Of a stretch of 64,000 bases of DNA, positions 19,746 through 28,060 are shown in pieces. Below the pieces are notes generated by a model. That model was given only the letters and a program-made list of their open reading frames with translations, did not search any database and had not been told where the DNA came from. Numbering within the stretch: the first letter of the stretch is position 1; the number at the start of each line of letters is the position of its first letter. The DNA comes from an uncultured Erythrobacter sp. (GTDB taxonomy: Bacteria; Pseudomonadota; Alphaproteobacteria; Sphingomonadales; Sphingomonadaceae). The stretch lies in NCBI GenBank assembly GCA_947493165.1, contig CANLPY010000001.1:1178001-1242000 (forward strand), read 5' to 3'. A program made the translations under genes and the position numbers.

Positions 19746-20144
19746 CCGCTCCAACTCCCCTCGAAACCCGAACATCGGGCAAATTCCCCGCCCCTTTCGA
19801 GGCCAAAACACACCGTCTTCACTGCCGCTCGCACACAATTGCGGCAGTCGCGCCACCTCAAAAAAAGTGGCGCAGCACAAACGGGGCATGTTTGATGGAA
19901 GACGGTAATATCGTGGGTTTAGTCGAGATGAAAGGGGTTTTTGCGGGATTTTACGGGAAAAGCTGGTATCCTACTGTTTTACATAGTTAATTTTCATTAC
20001 CTATCTGCACAACTACTTGGCGCCCAAGACGAGCTCGCTGCCACAAAGTCCTGATTTTCTGCCTGAATGGGTGCGAATCTCTTGCAACCTAGCTGCTTTG
20101 GAAGCGCCATCCCGCAAAATCCCCAGTCGCAAAATTGGCGCGCT
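19746..20144. other. Intergenic region upstream of mraZ (399 bases)
   Basis: No convincing gene. It carries the likely dcw leader and promoter, the phased G-run array at 19914-19957, and an AT-richer block around 19970-20005 (containing TTAAC on the minus strand). I could not assign -35/-10 hexamers with confidence. Confidence 0.5.
19914..19958 (+). promoter_or_regulatory. Candidate MraZ operator (10-bp phased G-runs)
   Basis: On the plus strand, five units recur exactly every 10 bases: TGGGT (19914), CGAGA (19924), GGGGT (19934), CGGGA (19944) and CGGGA (19954). MraZ is known to bind direct repeats of TGGGN spaced by about five bases in front of mraZ. Here the G-rich strand is opposite to the coding strand, which differs from E. 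coli. Function is inferred from pattern and place. Confidence 0.5.
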
Positions 20145-20945
20145 CTATCGCACGGCAAACGCAGAATCGAGCAGTGCGAGTAAATTCACACCGTTGCCTC
20201 CTGCAATCTCTTCATGCTCAAAAACTGCAGCATCGGCTATAAGTGTCACTTGGCCTGAACCAATCTGGCATTGAGCAATTGCGCCGTCTGCCCAAACCGC
20301 ACACGCTTTGTTGTTGCTGGAAATGATACCAGGCAAGCTCATCGGAACTGCGTTGCCACCAAAGACCGCTTCACGCACGGTCATTTCTTGTTGATCGTCA
20401 AAGCTAATGCGCAGCCCCCACCGTTCGATCACGGGCGGAATTAGCGCAGAGATTGTTGGCAGTCGCGGGTCACCTAGAGGCAGGTCGTAATGGCCAGTGA
20501 GCGCTGGATCGAGGGCGATCAGAAGCTGCCCACCAGCCTCGACCCAATCATCAAGCGCAACATTGTCTTGCGGCGAAAGTCCACGAGGTTGGATGATCGC
20601 CAGCCGCTCGTGTCCGACCAGCGGGCCAAGACTGCCCTTGTCACCCGCCAGAATATCGAGCGGCTCAAGAGTATAGCATTGCTCAATCGCAGCACGCTGC
20701 CACGTAGAGATATCTTGCCCCCTCCCAATATCTGAAAAATCGAAATCAAGGGGCCAGTAGATTGGCAGACCTGTCTTCAAAGCCAAGGCAGGTGGCGGTT
20801 TAGCTCCATCAGCAGATGAATTGAAACACTCAATCGGTTTCTGCGAACTAGGCTGGAAAAAAATGACCAGCACAACAACGACAACACAGACCAGTATTGC
20901 CAAAAACGCCGCTATCAAAAGCGGATTAAGGCGCGTTGCGCTCAT
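20145..20945 (-). CDS. Membrane-anchored protein with GldG/DUF4350-like domain (unnamed)
   Basis: 266 residues with one N-terminal transmembrane helix (about 8-31) and a soluble, probably periplasmic, domain. The segment GLSPQDNVALDDWVEAGGQLLIALDP resembles the alpha/beta domain found in GldG-like and DUF4350 proteins, where a helix precedes a GGxLLxxLDP strand. No catalytic motif is apparent. It begins inside the end of the preceding gene (20-base overlap), so the two are co-translated. It is the last gene before the mraZ leader on the same strand. Function unknown; the family hint is weak. Confidence 0.65.
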   Translation of the reverse strand: MSATRLNPLLIAAFLAILVCVVVVVLVIFFQPSSQKPIECFNSSADGAKPPPALALKTGLPIYWPLDFDFSDIGRGQDISTWQRAAIEQCYTLEPLDILAGDKGSLGPLVGHERLAIIQPRGLSPQDNVALDDWVEAGGQLLIALDPALTGHYDLPLGDPRLPTISALIPPVIERWGLRISFDDQQEMTVREAVFGGNAVPMSLPGIISSNNKACAVWADGAIAQCQIGSGQVTLIADAAVFEHEEIAGGNGVNLLALLDSAFAVR

Positions 20946-21354
20946 CGCTCGACAACGATTTGGTCACGGCACCATCGCTATCAGCGCCAGTGCCAGTGCC
21001 TTGCTCGGGGACAATTGCTGCTTCTTGTGTGGGTGCGACTTCCGGCTCAACCGGAAGATCTGGCACAACGCCCGCATCAGCGAGCGGATCGCGCAATGGC
21101 GGGGCTTCGCTTGGCTCCGTTGTCGGAGCAGCCTCGGGAACTGCGGTTTCTTCACTCACGGCTGCGCGGCCCTGAATGATACTGGCCAGTCCAACCAGCA
21201 AAACCATCGCGGCAAGCCCTGAAAGCCCAACCTGCAATCTGTGCATAGCTTCGTCACGCGTTCCGCCAAGCGGAGCACCTGACAGCTCGCCATTTGATCC
21301 ACTGTCAGCCGCTGCGCTTTGTCTGCGCGCCTCAAAGAGTTTACGATAGGCCAT
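20926..21354 (-). CDS. Hypothetical single-pass membrane protein with Pro/Glu-rich tail
   Basis: 142 residues: a polar cytoplasmic N-terminus of about 40, one transmembrane helix (about 43-61), then a low-complexity region rich in Pro, Glu, Ala and Thr. I do not recognise a family. It lies 12 bases after the cysteine synthase-like gene and overlaps the following GldG-like gene, so the three probably form one operon. The acidic, proline-rich outer part could be a spacer or a partner-binding tail for the neighbour. Confidence 0.65.
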   Translation of the reverse strand: MAYRKLFEARRQSAAADSGSNGELSGAPLGGTRDEAMHRLQVGLSGLAAMVLLVGLASIIQGRAAVSEETAVPEAAPTTEPSEAPPLRDPLADAGVVPDLPVEPEVAPTQEAAIVPEQGTGTGADSDGAVTKSLSSDERNAP

Positions 21355-21366
21355 CCTGGTCGCCTA

Positions 21367-22380
21367 TCACGCCTGCTCAAGCCAGTCGAACACTGGCAAA
21401 TCCTTGGATTTGAGCCAATCCGCATTGTACAGCGTTGAAAGATAGCGAAATCCAGTGTCGCAAAGGATGGTCGCGACCTGCGGGTTCTCGTAGCCTTCGG
21501 CAACCAATTGCTTGCCCAACTCGATTGCGCCCGAAACATTAATCCCAGAGGATAACCCAAGGCAGAGACCTTCATCACGGAGCAACTTTTCGACCCAGAC
21601 CATTCCTTCTTCGTCAGAAATGCGAAATTGCGTATCGATTGGCGCGCCTTCAAGGTTAGCCGTAATACGCCCTTGCCCGATACCTTCAGCGACCGAGGAA
21701 CCTTCACCCTTTAACTCGCCATGGGCATAGTAGTTATAAAGCGCCGCCCCATGCGGATCGGTCAGCGCTATACGTATGTTTTCGTTCTTTTCTTTAAGGC
21801 CCATGCCTACACCCGCGATCGTGCCGCCAGTGCCAGCCGCACAAGTGAAGCCGTCAATCTTTCCGTCCAACTGCTCCCACAATTCCTTTGCGGTGCCCTC
21901 GATATGAGCCTTGCGGTTGGCGACATTATCAAACTGGCCCGCCCAAATCGCTCCTTCGGTCTCTTCCGCCATCCGGCGCGAAGTGTGCTGGAAGTGCGCA
22001 GGATCAGCGTATTTCGTGGGCGGAACAAGCACAAGCTGCGCACCAAGAGCGCGCAGAGTGTCCATTTTTTCCTTGGACTGATTGTCTGGCATTACGATTA
22101 CGGTCTTATAACCGAGCGCGTTTGCGACCAGAGCAATACCGATGCCAGTGTTGCCAGCCGTGCCTTCGATCACAGTACCGCCCGGCTGCAAGTCACCGCG
22201 TTCTTCCGCATCGCGGATCATGAACAGTGCCGCGCGATCCTTCACCGATGCTCCAGGGTTTGCAAATTCACACTTACCCCAAATATCACAGCCTGCAGCC
22301 TCACTGGGACCAGCGAGCCGGACAATCGGCGTATTTCCGATCAGGGCGAGGGTATTGTGGATGGGTTGAGTGATGTTCAT
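21367..22380 (-). CDS. Cysteine synthase-family PLP-dependent enzyme
   Basis: Fold-type II PLP enzyme, probably O-acetylserine sulfhydrylase activity (O-acetylserine plus sulfide to cysteine). The PLP lysine is Lys47 in GASVKDRA; the phosphate/substrate loop reads EGTAGNTGIG (most CysK have TSGNTG), and the glycine loop is TGGTIAGVG. 337 residues from the ATG at 22380; an upstream TTG (22416) is less likely. The variant loop and absence of nearby cys genes leave open a related beta-replacement reaction. It follows the ferredoxin gene by 42 bases on the same strand. Confidence 0.85.
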   Translation of the reverse strand: MNITQPIHNTLALIGNTPIVRLAGPSEAAGCDIWGKCEFANPGASVKDRAALFMIRDAEERGDLQPGGTVIEGTAGNTGIGIALVANALGYKTVIVMPDNQSKEKMDTLRALGAQLVLVPPTKYADPAHFQHTSRRMAEETEGAIWAGQFDNVANRKAHIEGTAKELWEQLDGKIDGFTCAAGTGGTIAGVGMGLKEKNENIRIALTDPHGAALYNYYAHGELKGEGSSVAEGIGQGRITANLEGAPIDTQFRISDEEGMVWVEKLLRDEGLCLGLSSGINVSGAIELGKQLVAEGYENPQVATILCDTGFRYLSTLYNADWLKSKDLPVFDWLEQA

Positions 22381-22422
22381 ATCACGCGAAGTAAGTGTTT
22401 CGCGTGCTGCCCGCAACGAACT

Positions 22423-22740
22423 TTAATCTTCCGGTGCAATAGCAACCTTTAGGCCGTCGAGATCCGCTGTGAACGGAATTTGGCACGACAAGCGCGAATT
22501 GTCTTTGCGATGCTCGCTGCTTTCCAGCAGATCATCTTCGTCTTCGCTCATTTCTGGAAGTTTGCTGACATGCTCTGGATCGATATGCACGTGGCATGTC
22601 GCACACGAGCAGCATCCGCCGCACAGCGCCAGCAGCTCATCAAAGCCATTGTCCCGGATGGCTTCCATCACAGTGAGGCCGTTCTCGACGTCGATCTCAC
22701 TGGTTGCGCCTTCACGATCAGTGACAATCATTTTTGGCAT
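22423..22740 (-). CDS. [2Fe-2S] ferredoxin, adrenodoxin type
   Basis: 105-residue electron carrier. Cluster ligands follow the C-x5-C-x2-C-x36-C pattern at Cys40, Cys46, Cys49 and Cys86; Cys43 and Cys44 are extra. The start [11 protein letters not shown] and the late SCQIPF segment match vertebrate-type/bacterial adrenodoxin-like ferredoxins serving P450s or Fe-S biogenesis. I took the ATG at 22740; a longer reading frame to 22827 gives a polar extension without family likeness. Divergent from the glycosylase gene, 107 bases apart. Confidence 0.9.
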   Translation of the reverse strand: MPKMIVTDREGATSEIDVENGLTVMEAIRDNGFDELLALCGGCCSCATCHVHIDPEHVSKLPEMSEDEDDLLESSEHRKDNSRLSCQIPFTADLDGLKVAIAPED

Positions 22741-22847
22741 GGGCTTTGTATCCTTGTTGCTGCGTAATCGCGTTTCGGCGCGCTCTATCGAATAGTTAGG
22801 CTGGCTGCTAGAGGTTGTTTTTTGCAATCATCACAGCGAGACGACAC

Positions 22848-23465
22848 GTGGGACTTACTGCTGCCGCGATCAAGGCCGGATTGGATGATCTGGCTGCAAG
22901 CGATATGAAACTCGCAGAAGAAATTGCGCGCATTGGCTATCCCGAACCGCGCTTGCGCGATCGCGGCTATAAGACCATGCTTCGCACCATTGTCGGCCAG
23001 CAAGTATCAGTCGCTGCAGCAACATCAATGTGGACCAAGTTGGAGGCAGAGCTTGGTTCCGAGTTTACCCCATCGTGTTTGCTCGCCCGCGATTTTGATA
23101 CACTTCGCGCCTGCGGCCTGTCGCGCCAAAAACAAGGATATGCCCGCAGCCTGTGCGAGCTGGTGCAAACCGGCGAGGTTAATTTTGATGCCTTACCCGC
23201 CGGTGACGAAGAAGCCATCGCGGAGCTGATCAAGGTCAAAGGCATAGGCCGCTGGTCTGCGGAAATTTACCTTCTGTTTGCTGAAGGGCGCGGCGATATG
23301 TGGCCCGCCGGCGATCTCGCGGTTCAGGAAGGCGTGAAGCGCCTGCTGGAATTGGATGAGCGTCCGACCGAAAAAGAATTGCGGGTAATCGGCGAACAAT
23401 GGTCGCCCCATCGTGGAGCTATGGCGATCTGGGTCTGGCATTTCTATGCCAATCCGGCGTTGTGA
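22848..23465 (+). CDS. DNA-3-methyladenine glycosylase II (AlkA-type, HhH-GPD)
   Basis: Base-excision-repair glycosylase removing alkylated purines. The helix-hairpin-helix LIKVKGIGRWSAEIYLL is followed by the catalytic Asp in WPAGDLAV. The family motif TIVGQQVSVAAA is also present. At 205 residues it lacks the N-terminal domain of E. coli AlkA (282 residues), like many compact bacterial homologues. The GTG at 22848 is my choice (GCGAGA a few bases before); a TTG at 22815 is also in frame. Confidence 0.88.
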   Translation: MGLTAAAIKAGLDDLAASDMKLAEEIARIGYPEPRLRDRGYKTMLRTIVGQQVSVAAATSMWTKLEAELGSEFTPSCLLARDFDTLRACGLSRQKQGYARSLCELVQTGEVNFDALPAGDEEAIAELIKVKGIGRWSAEIYLLFAEGRGDMWPAGDLAVQEGVKRLLELDERPTEKELRVIGEQWSPHRGAMAIWVWHFYANPAL

Positions 23466-23532
23466 TTGCATAGGGTAGCAATCGGCCGCTTAATTCATAC
23501 ATCAGCTCCGCTTGAGACCAATCGGAGAGACC

Positions 23533-25491
23533 ATGCCCGCTATCGACAAATTCCCCCTTATCCCGTGTGATGCACTGTTCGGTAATCCGACAAAGGCACA
23601 AGGCCGTATCAGTCCCGATGGCAAGTATCTGAGTTGGCTGGCGCCCAAAGACGGCGTGCTCAACATTTGGATGGCTCCGCGCGATGATCTGGATGCGGCC
23701 AAGGCGATGACGAGCGCCACAGACCGCCCGATCCGCCAGCACTTCTGGTCTCCAGATTCGAACAGCCTACTCTATATTCAAGACAAAGGCGGCGATGAAA
23801 ATTTCTTGCTGTACTCGATAAATGTCGAAAGCGGCGTTGAGACCACCCTCACCCCATTTGAGAACACCCGTGTTGATATTATTGGCGGCTCAGAAACGAT
23901 CCGTGACAAGATCCTGATCGGCCTGAATAATCGTGACCCGCAATTCCATGATGTTCACCTGCTTGATCTAAACACTGGCGATCTGGAACTTGTCTATGAG
24001 AACAATTCATTTGCCGGTTTTATGGCGGATGATACGCTGACCCTGCGGATGGCCATGCGCCAGAACGAGGCGGGCGGAACGGATTATTTCAACGTGGCAG
24101 ACAATGCCGCCGAGGAAGCTCCATTTGTATCGACGGCCATGGAAGATTCGATGACGACTTCTCCAGCTGGATACACCACAGATGGCAGCACGCTTTATTG
24201 GCTCGACAGTCGCGGGCGCAACACCGCTGCCCTGTTCGCGCAAGACACAGCGAGCGGCGAAAAAACGCTAGTCGCAGAAAATGATAAGGCCGATATTGGC
24301 GGCACGATCCGCAACAATAAAACTGGCGTGGTCGAAGCCTATTCAGTCAATTACCTGAAGACTGAATGGACCGCGATCAATGAAGGCATCAAGGCTTCGC
24401 TTGAATGGCTCGATAGCCAGCTCAACGGACAGTTTGGCATTGCCAGCCGCACAGATGACGACAAGACTTGGATCGTGTGGAATGACCCAGTCACAGAACC
24501 CAGTGGCAGCTATATTTATGATCGCTGCGCGCAGACTCTAACTCCATTCTATGTAACCAGGCCAGAGCTGGAGGGCGCACCGCTGCAGCCGATGCATCCG
24601 GTTGAAATAGCCAGCCGCGATGGCCTAATTTTGCCATCTTATCTGACGCTTCCACCAGGCAGCGACACGGATGCGAGCGGCCAACCCGCCGCGCCAGTTC
24701 CGATGGTTTTGTTGGTACATGGCGGGCCGTGGGCGCGCGATGATTATGGCTTCGTCAGCAGTGTCCAGTGGCTTGCAAATAGAGGCTTCGCCGTCTTGCA
24801 AGTCAATTTTCGCGGTTCAACGGGCTTTGGCAAAGACTTCATCAATGCAGGCAACAAGCAATGGGGCCTGAAGATGCATGACGACCTGATCGATGCGACC
24901 GATTGGGCCATTGAACAGGGCATAACCACCGCCGATCAAGTGGCAATTATGGGCGGCTCTTATGGCGGCTATGCCACACTCGCAGGCCTCGCCTTTACGC
25001 CTGAAAAATTTGCTTGCGGCGTGGACATTGTTGGGCCATCAAATCTCGAAACTCTGCTTGAAACGATCCCGCCATATTGGGCTCCGATGGTAAAAATTTT
25101 CCACGAGCGGATGGGCGATCCGAGCACCGAAGAAGGCCTCGATCTGCTGAAAGCGGCCAGCCCGCTTTACAAGGCGGACCAGATCACCAAGCCTCTGCTG
25201 ATCCTGCAAGGCGCAAATGATCCTCGCGTAAAGCAATCCGAAAGCGATCAGATTGTTGGCGCCATGAAGGTCGCCAATGTCCCAGTCACTTACGTACTCT
25301 ACCCTGATGAAGGCCATGGCTTCGCCAAGCCGAGCAACAACATCGCCTACACCGCGATCGCTGAAAACTTCCTCGCAGAATGCCTAGGAGGCCGCAGCGA
25401 AGTGATTGGCGAAACAGTCCGCAACTCTACTGCACAAATCCTTGAAGGTGCTGAGCATGTGGTGGGCCTTGCTGAATCTTTGACTGACTAA
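23533..25491 (+). CDS. S9-family prolyl oligopeptidase-type serine peptidase
   Basis: 652 residues: an N-terminal beta-propeller region (WD-like strands such as PDGKYLSWLAP and FWSPDSNSLLYIQD) and a C-terminal alpha/beta-hydrolase peptidase domain. The catalytic triad is visible as Ser476 (GGSYGGYA), Asp563 (GANDPRV) and His595 (DEGHGF). No signal peptide, so probably cytoplasmic; it would cleave small peptides, perhaps acyl-aminoacyl peptides. The ATG at 23533 is preceded by GGAGAGA. The last 35 residues form a tail beyond the usual domain end. Confidence 0.92.
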   Translation: MPAIDKFPLIPCDALFGNPTKAQGRISPDGKYLSWLAPKDGVLNIWMAPRDDLDAAKAMTSATDRPIRQHFWSPDSNSLLYIQDKGGDENFLLYSINVESGVETTLTPFENTRVDIIGGSETIRDKILIGLNNRDPQFHDVHLLDLNTGDLELVYENNSFAGFMADDTLTLRMAMRQNEAGGTDYFNVADNAAEEAPFVSTAMEDSMTTSPAGYTTDGSTLYWLDSRGRNTAALFAQDTASGEKTLVAENDKADIGGTIRNNKTGVVEAYSVNYLKTEWTAINEGIKASLEWLDSQLNGQFGIASRTDDDKTWIVWNDPVTEPSGSYIYDRCAQTLTPFYVTRPELEGAPLQPMHPVEIASRDGLILPSYLTLPPGSDTDASGQPAAPVPMVLLVHGGPWARDDYGFVSSVQWLANRGFAVLQVNFRGSTGFGKDFINAGNKQWGLKMHDDLIDATDWAIEQGITTADQVAIMGGSYGGYATLAGLAFTPEKFACGVDIVGPSNLETLLETIPPYWAPMVKIFHERMGDPSTEEGLDLLKAASPLYKADQITKPLLILQGANDPRVKQSESDQIVGAMKVANVPVTYVLYPDEGHGFAKPSNNIAYTAIAENFLAECLGGRSEVIGETVRNSTAQILEGAEHVVGLAESLTD

Positions 25492-25588
25492 TCCGCGGCA
25501 ACATTTGCTGACAAGTATGTCAGTAGCTGACAAACCTAATGAGCCGCACTAAACAGGTTGCAAATAGCAATCTGAGACGAGGGATCAC

Positions 25589-26404
25589 ATGGGCGAGACA
25601 GCAGGACACAGGTCAATTTTCATAACCGGCGGTGCCTCGGGCATTGGCCGCGCGGTCGCGATCTACTTTGCTGAAAAGGGCTGGTTCGTCGGCGTGGCTG
25701 ACGTCGATACAGCGGGCTTGCAAGACACGCTCGGCCTGATCGAGGGCGGCTTTAAGTACATGCACCAGCTCGACGTGCGCGACCGCGCCGCTTGGGACGA
25801 AGCGCTGGAGGCCTTTTCAACGGTAGCTGGCGGGCGCATTGATGTGGTGTTCAACAATGCCGGCATCGGGCACGGCGGGCCGATTGTGGATCAGCCGAGC
25901 GAAGAAGTCGTCGCTCTGCTCGATGTCAATTTGAAAGGCGTGATTTACGGCGCGCAGGCCGCACATCCGCATCTAAAGAAAACCGCGCCCGGTTCCGTTC
26001 TGGTCAACACCGCCAGTCTGGCCGGGATCATTGGCGCGCCCAATCTCTCTGTATATTGCGGGACCAAGTGGGCGGTGCGCGGCCTCACGCAAAGCCTGGA
26101 TGCCGAATGGGCAAAGGATGGCATCAAAGTGTCCGCGCTGTGCCCCGGCTTTATCGACACGCCCATCATCGAACAAACCGCCGCAGATTCGAACCAATCT
26201 GTGAAAGAGGACCTGCTGGATGCAGGCGTCGAAGTGTCACCCGTCAGCACAGTGCCCAAGGTGGTGTGGGATGCGGTCCACGGAGACAAGCTCGATTACA
26301 CCGTCGGCAAAATGGCAAGCCGCCTGCTGTTCCTGCAGCGGTTCCTACCTGGCCGCGTCCGCAAGGAAATGCGCAGCCAAGGCATTGGGACCGATATCGG
26401 CTAA
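25589..26404 (+). CDS. SDR-family NAD(P)-dependent oxidoreductase
   Basis: Short-chain dehydrogenase with the coenzyme motif TGGASGIGRA (TGxxxGxG), the NNAGIG motif, Ser in NTASLAG and the active-site YCGTKWA (YxxxK). Asp in VADVDT after the second strand suggests NAD(H) preference. 271 residues, classical type; a C-terminal segment with KMASRLLFLQRFLPGRV is typical of SDRs acting on hydrophobic substrates, but the substrate cannot be named. GAGGGA precedes the ATG. Confidence 0.9.
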   Translation: MGETAGHRSIFITGGASGIGRAVAIYFAEKGWFVGVADVDTAGLQDTLGLIEGGFKYMHQLDVRDRAAWDEALEAFSTVAGGRIDVVFNNAGIGHGGPIVDQPSEEVVALLDVNLKGVIYGAQAAHPHLKKTAPGSVLVNTASLAGIIGAPNLSVYCGTKWAVRGLTQSLDAEWAKDGIKVSALCPGFIDTPIIEQTAADSNQSVKEDLLDAGVEVSPVSTVPKVVWDAVHGDKLDYTVGKMASRLLFLQRFLPGRVRKEMRSQGIGTDIG

Positions 26405-26407
26405 CGC

Positions 26408-26710
26408 CTAGGCGAGCTCAGCAATCGCCTTCGCCATCGCCGCATCGCGCGCCGACAGGCCGCCGCTTTCCCCCGCATCATGCGTCGTCAAAGTGATCTC
26501 GACCTTGTTGTAAACATTGAACCATTCAGGGTGGTGATCCTGGCTTTCCGCGATCAGGGCCACCCGGTTCATGAAGCCCCAGGCCTGAGAGAAATCGGCA
26601 AATTCAAACTTGCGGAAAATCGCCTTGCCACCGCGCGCTTCGTTCCATTCTGGAAAAGCCGCGAGCAGCTCGGCGCGCTCGGTATCGGTCAGTTCAGGCA
26701 CACGGCTCAT
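26408..26710 (-). CDS. 4a-hydroxytetrahydrobiopterin dehydratase
   Basis: Pterin-4-alpha-carbinolamine dehydratase, 100 residues. The signature region [20 protein letters not shown] contains the active-site histidines. It recycles the pterin cofactor of aromatic amino-acid hydroxylases; no hydroxylase gene is in the window, and homologues also occur in bacteria with other pterin or Moco roles. Convergent with the SDR gene, three bases between stops. Confidence 0.93.
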   Translation of the reverse strand: MSRVPELTDTERAELLAAFPEWNEARGGKAIFRKFEFADFSQAWGFMNRVALIAESQDHHPEWFNVYNKVEITLTTHDAGESGGLSARDAAMAKAIAELA

Positions 26711-26796
26711 ATCGGTTCCGATCAGGCAATTGTTGTCTAGCGTGTTGTTTGCGGGGCAGCTTTTGCCTAACGCCTCCAGTCATGCAAGAGGGCATC

Positions 26797-27402
26797 ATGC
26801 AAACGCGCATTTCCGCCAATGACCTAGCGTGCCGCCGGGGTGACCGCGTGTTGTTCCGTGGACTCAATCTTGCATTGGAAGCGGGCGATGCGCTCCATGT
26901 GACAGGCGCGAATGGCAGCGGCAAGACGACGTTAATTCGCGCATTGGCGGGGCTGCTCACGCCGTTTGCAGGCCATGTGCAAAGCGCATGCGCTATTGGC
27001 CTGTTGGATGAGCGCATTTCGCTCGATCCCGATTTGCCGCTTGGCAAAGCGCTTGAATTTTGGGAGCGGATCGATGGATGCGATGATCCGTCTGAGGCAT
27101 ATCAAACGCTGGGGCTGAAGGCCCTGCTCGATATACCCGTGCGGTACTTATCAACTGGTCAGCGAAAACGCGCAGGATTGGCGAGTTTGGTCAATAGGCA
27201 TGCGCCGATATGGCTGCTGGATGAACCGCTTTCTGGGTTAGACGCGGGCGCGATTGAACAAGTCACTACACTAGTCGAGAATCATTGCGAGAGCGGCGGA
27301 ATAGCGCTGATCGCATCGCATCAAGCACTTTCGGTTTATGGATTGAAGACGCTCGCGATTGACGATTACGTCCCGCAACTGAAACATGAGGACGCTCCAT
27401 GA
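26797..27402 (+). CDS. ccmA: Haem exporter ATP-binding protein CcmA
   Basis: ABC ATPase of cytochrome c maturation system I, which powers haem release from CcmE with CcmB and CcmC. Walker A GANGSGKTT, signature LSTGQRKR (CcmA-type, not the usual LSGGQ) and Walker B IWLLDEPLSGLD are present. 201 residues, normal. The ATG at 26797 has AAGAGGGC before it. The partner ccmB overlaps its stop by four bases; the other ccm genes are not in the window. Confidence 0.93.
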   Translation: MQTRISANDLACRRGDRVLFRGLNLALEAGDALHVTGANGSGKTTLIRALAGLLTPFAGHVQSACAIGLLDERISLDPDLPLGKALEFWERIDGCDDPSEAYQTLGLKALLDIPVRYLSTGQRKRAGLASLVNRHAPIWLLDEPLSGLDAGAIEQVTTLVENHCESGGIALIASHQALSVYGLKTLAIDDYVPQLKHEDAP

Positions 27403-28049
27403 TAGGAACGCTCTTAAAGCGTGATCTGGCGCGATTATTCCCCTTTGCTGGCAGCGGAGCGGCACTGCCGCTGGTGTTCTTCCTTGCGGTGGCGATGCTG
27501 TACCCGTTTGCTGTTGGGCCGGATGCAGGTTTGCTCGGACGGACAGGTGGCGGCGTGGTTTGGATCGCCGCACTTCTAGCAGCGATCTTGCCATTAGACG
27601 GATTGGTCGCGCGGGATATCGAGTATGGAGTATTCGATCAGCTGAAGCTGCGCGGAATGACTGAAGAGGCAAGCATGGCTATACGCCTTGTAGCGCATTG
27701 GCTCGGCTTTGGCCCGCCGCTGGTGCTTGCAACATTTCCAGTCGCCGCGCTGCTCGGATTGGACGGGCCGACATTGCATCTGCTGTTGCTCGGATTGCTC
27801 GCGGGTACGCCGGGGCTGGCGGCAATTGGCCTGATGATCGCATCGCTCACAGCGTCCTTGCGCGCAGGCGCAGCTTTGTCTGGGCTGCTGCTGATCCCGC
27901 TGGCGCTGCCGATCTTGATCTTCGGAGCCGGAGCGCTGGCGCGGATGGATCAGGCGAGTCTTGGCTTTGTCGCAGCGATTAGCCTGCTGCTGGTCGCGAG
28001 CGCGCCGTTCGCTGCTGGCGCCGCCATTCGGGCATCTCGCGAAACCTAG
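27399..28049 (+). CDS. ccmB: Haem exporter membrane protein CcmB
   Basis: 216-residue polytopic inner-membrane subunit with about six hydrophobic helices. It starts MIGTLLKRDLARLFP and contains a conserved cytoplasmic loop region (DGLVARDIEYGVFDQL) and LVAHWLGFGPPLVL, as in CcmB. It works with CcmA in c-type cytochrome assembly. Start fixed by the ATGA overlap with ccmA. Confidence 0.93.
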   Translation: MIGTLLKRDLARLFPFAGSGAALPLVFFLAVAMLYPFAVGPDAGLLGRTGGGVVWIAALLAAILPLDGLVARDIEYGVFDQLKLRGMTEEASMAIRLVAHWLGFGPPLVLATFPVAALLGLDGPTLHLLLLGLLAGTPGLAAIGLMIASLTASLRAGAALSGLLLIPLALPILIFGAGALARMDQASLGFVAAISLLLVASAPFAAGAAIRASRET

Positions 28050-28060
28050 TTGTGGTCAGC

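Noticed and set aside
20017..20274. 85-residue plus-strand frame upstream of mraZ
   Set aside because: Partly overlaps the GldG-like gene in antisense, and its sequence is Ser/Pro-rich without motif.
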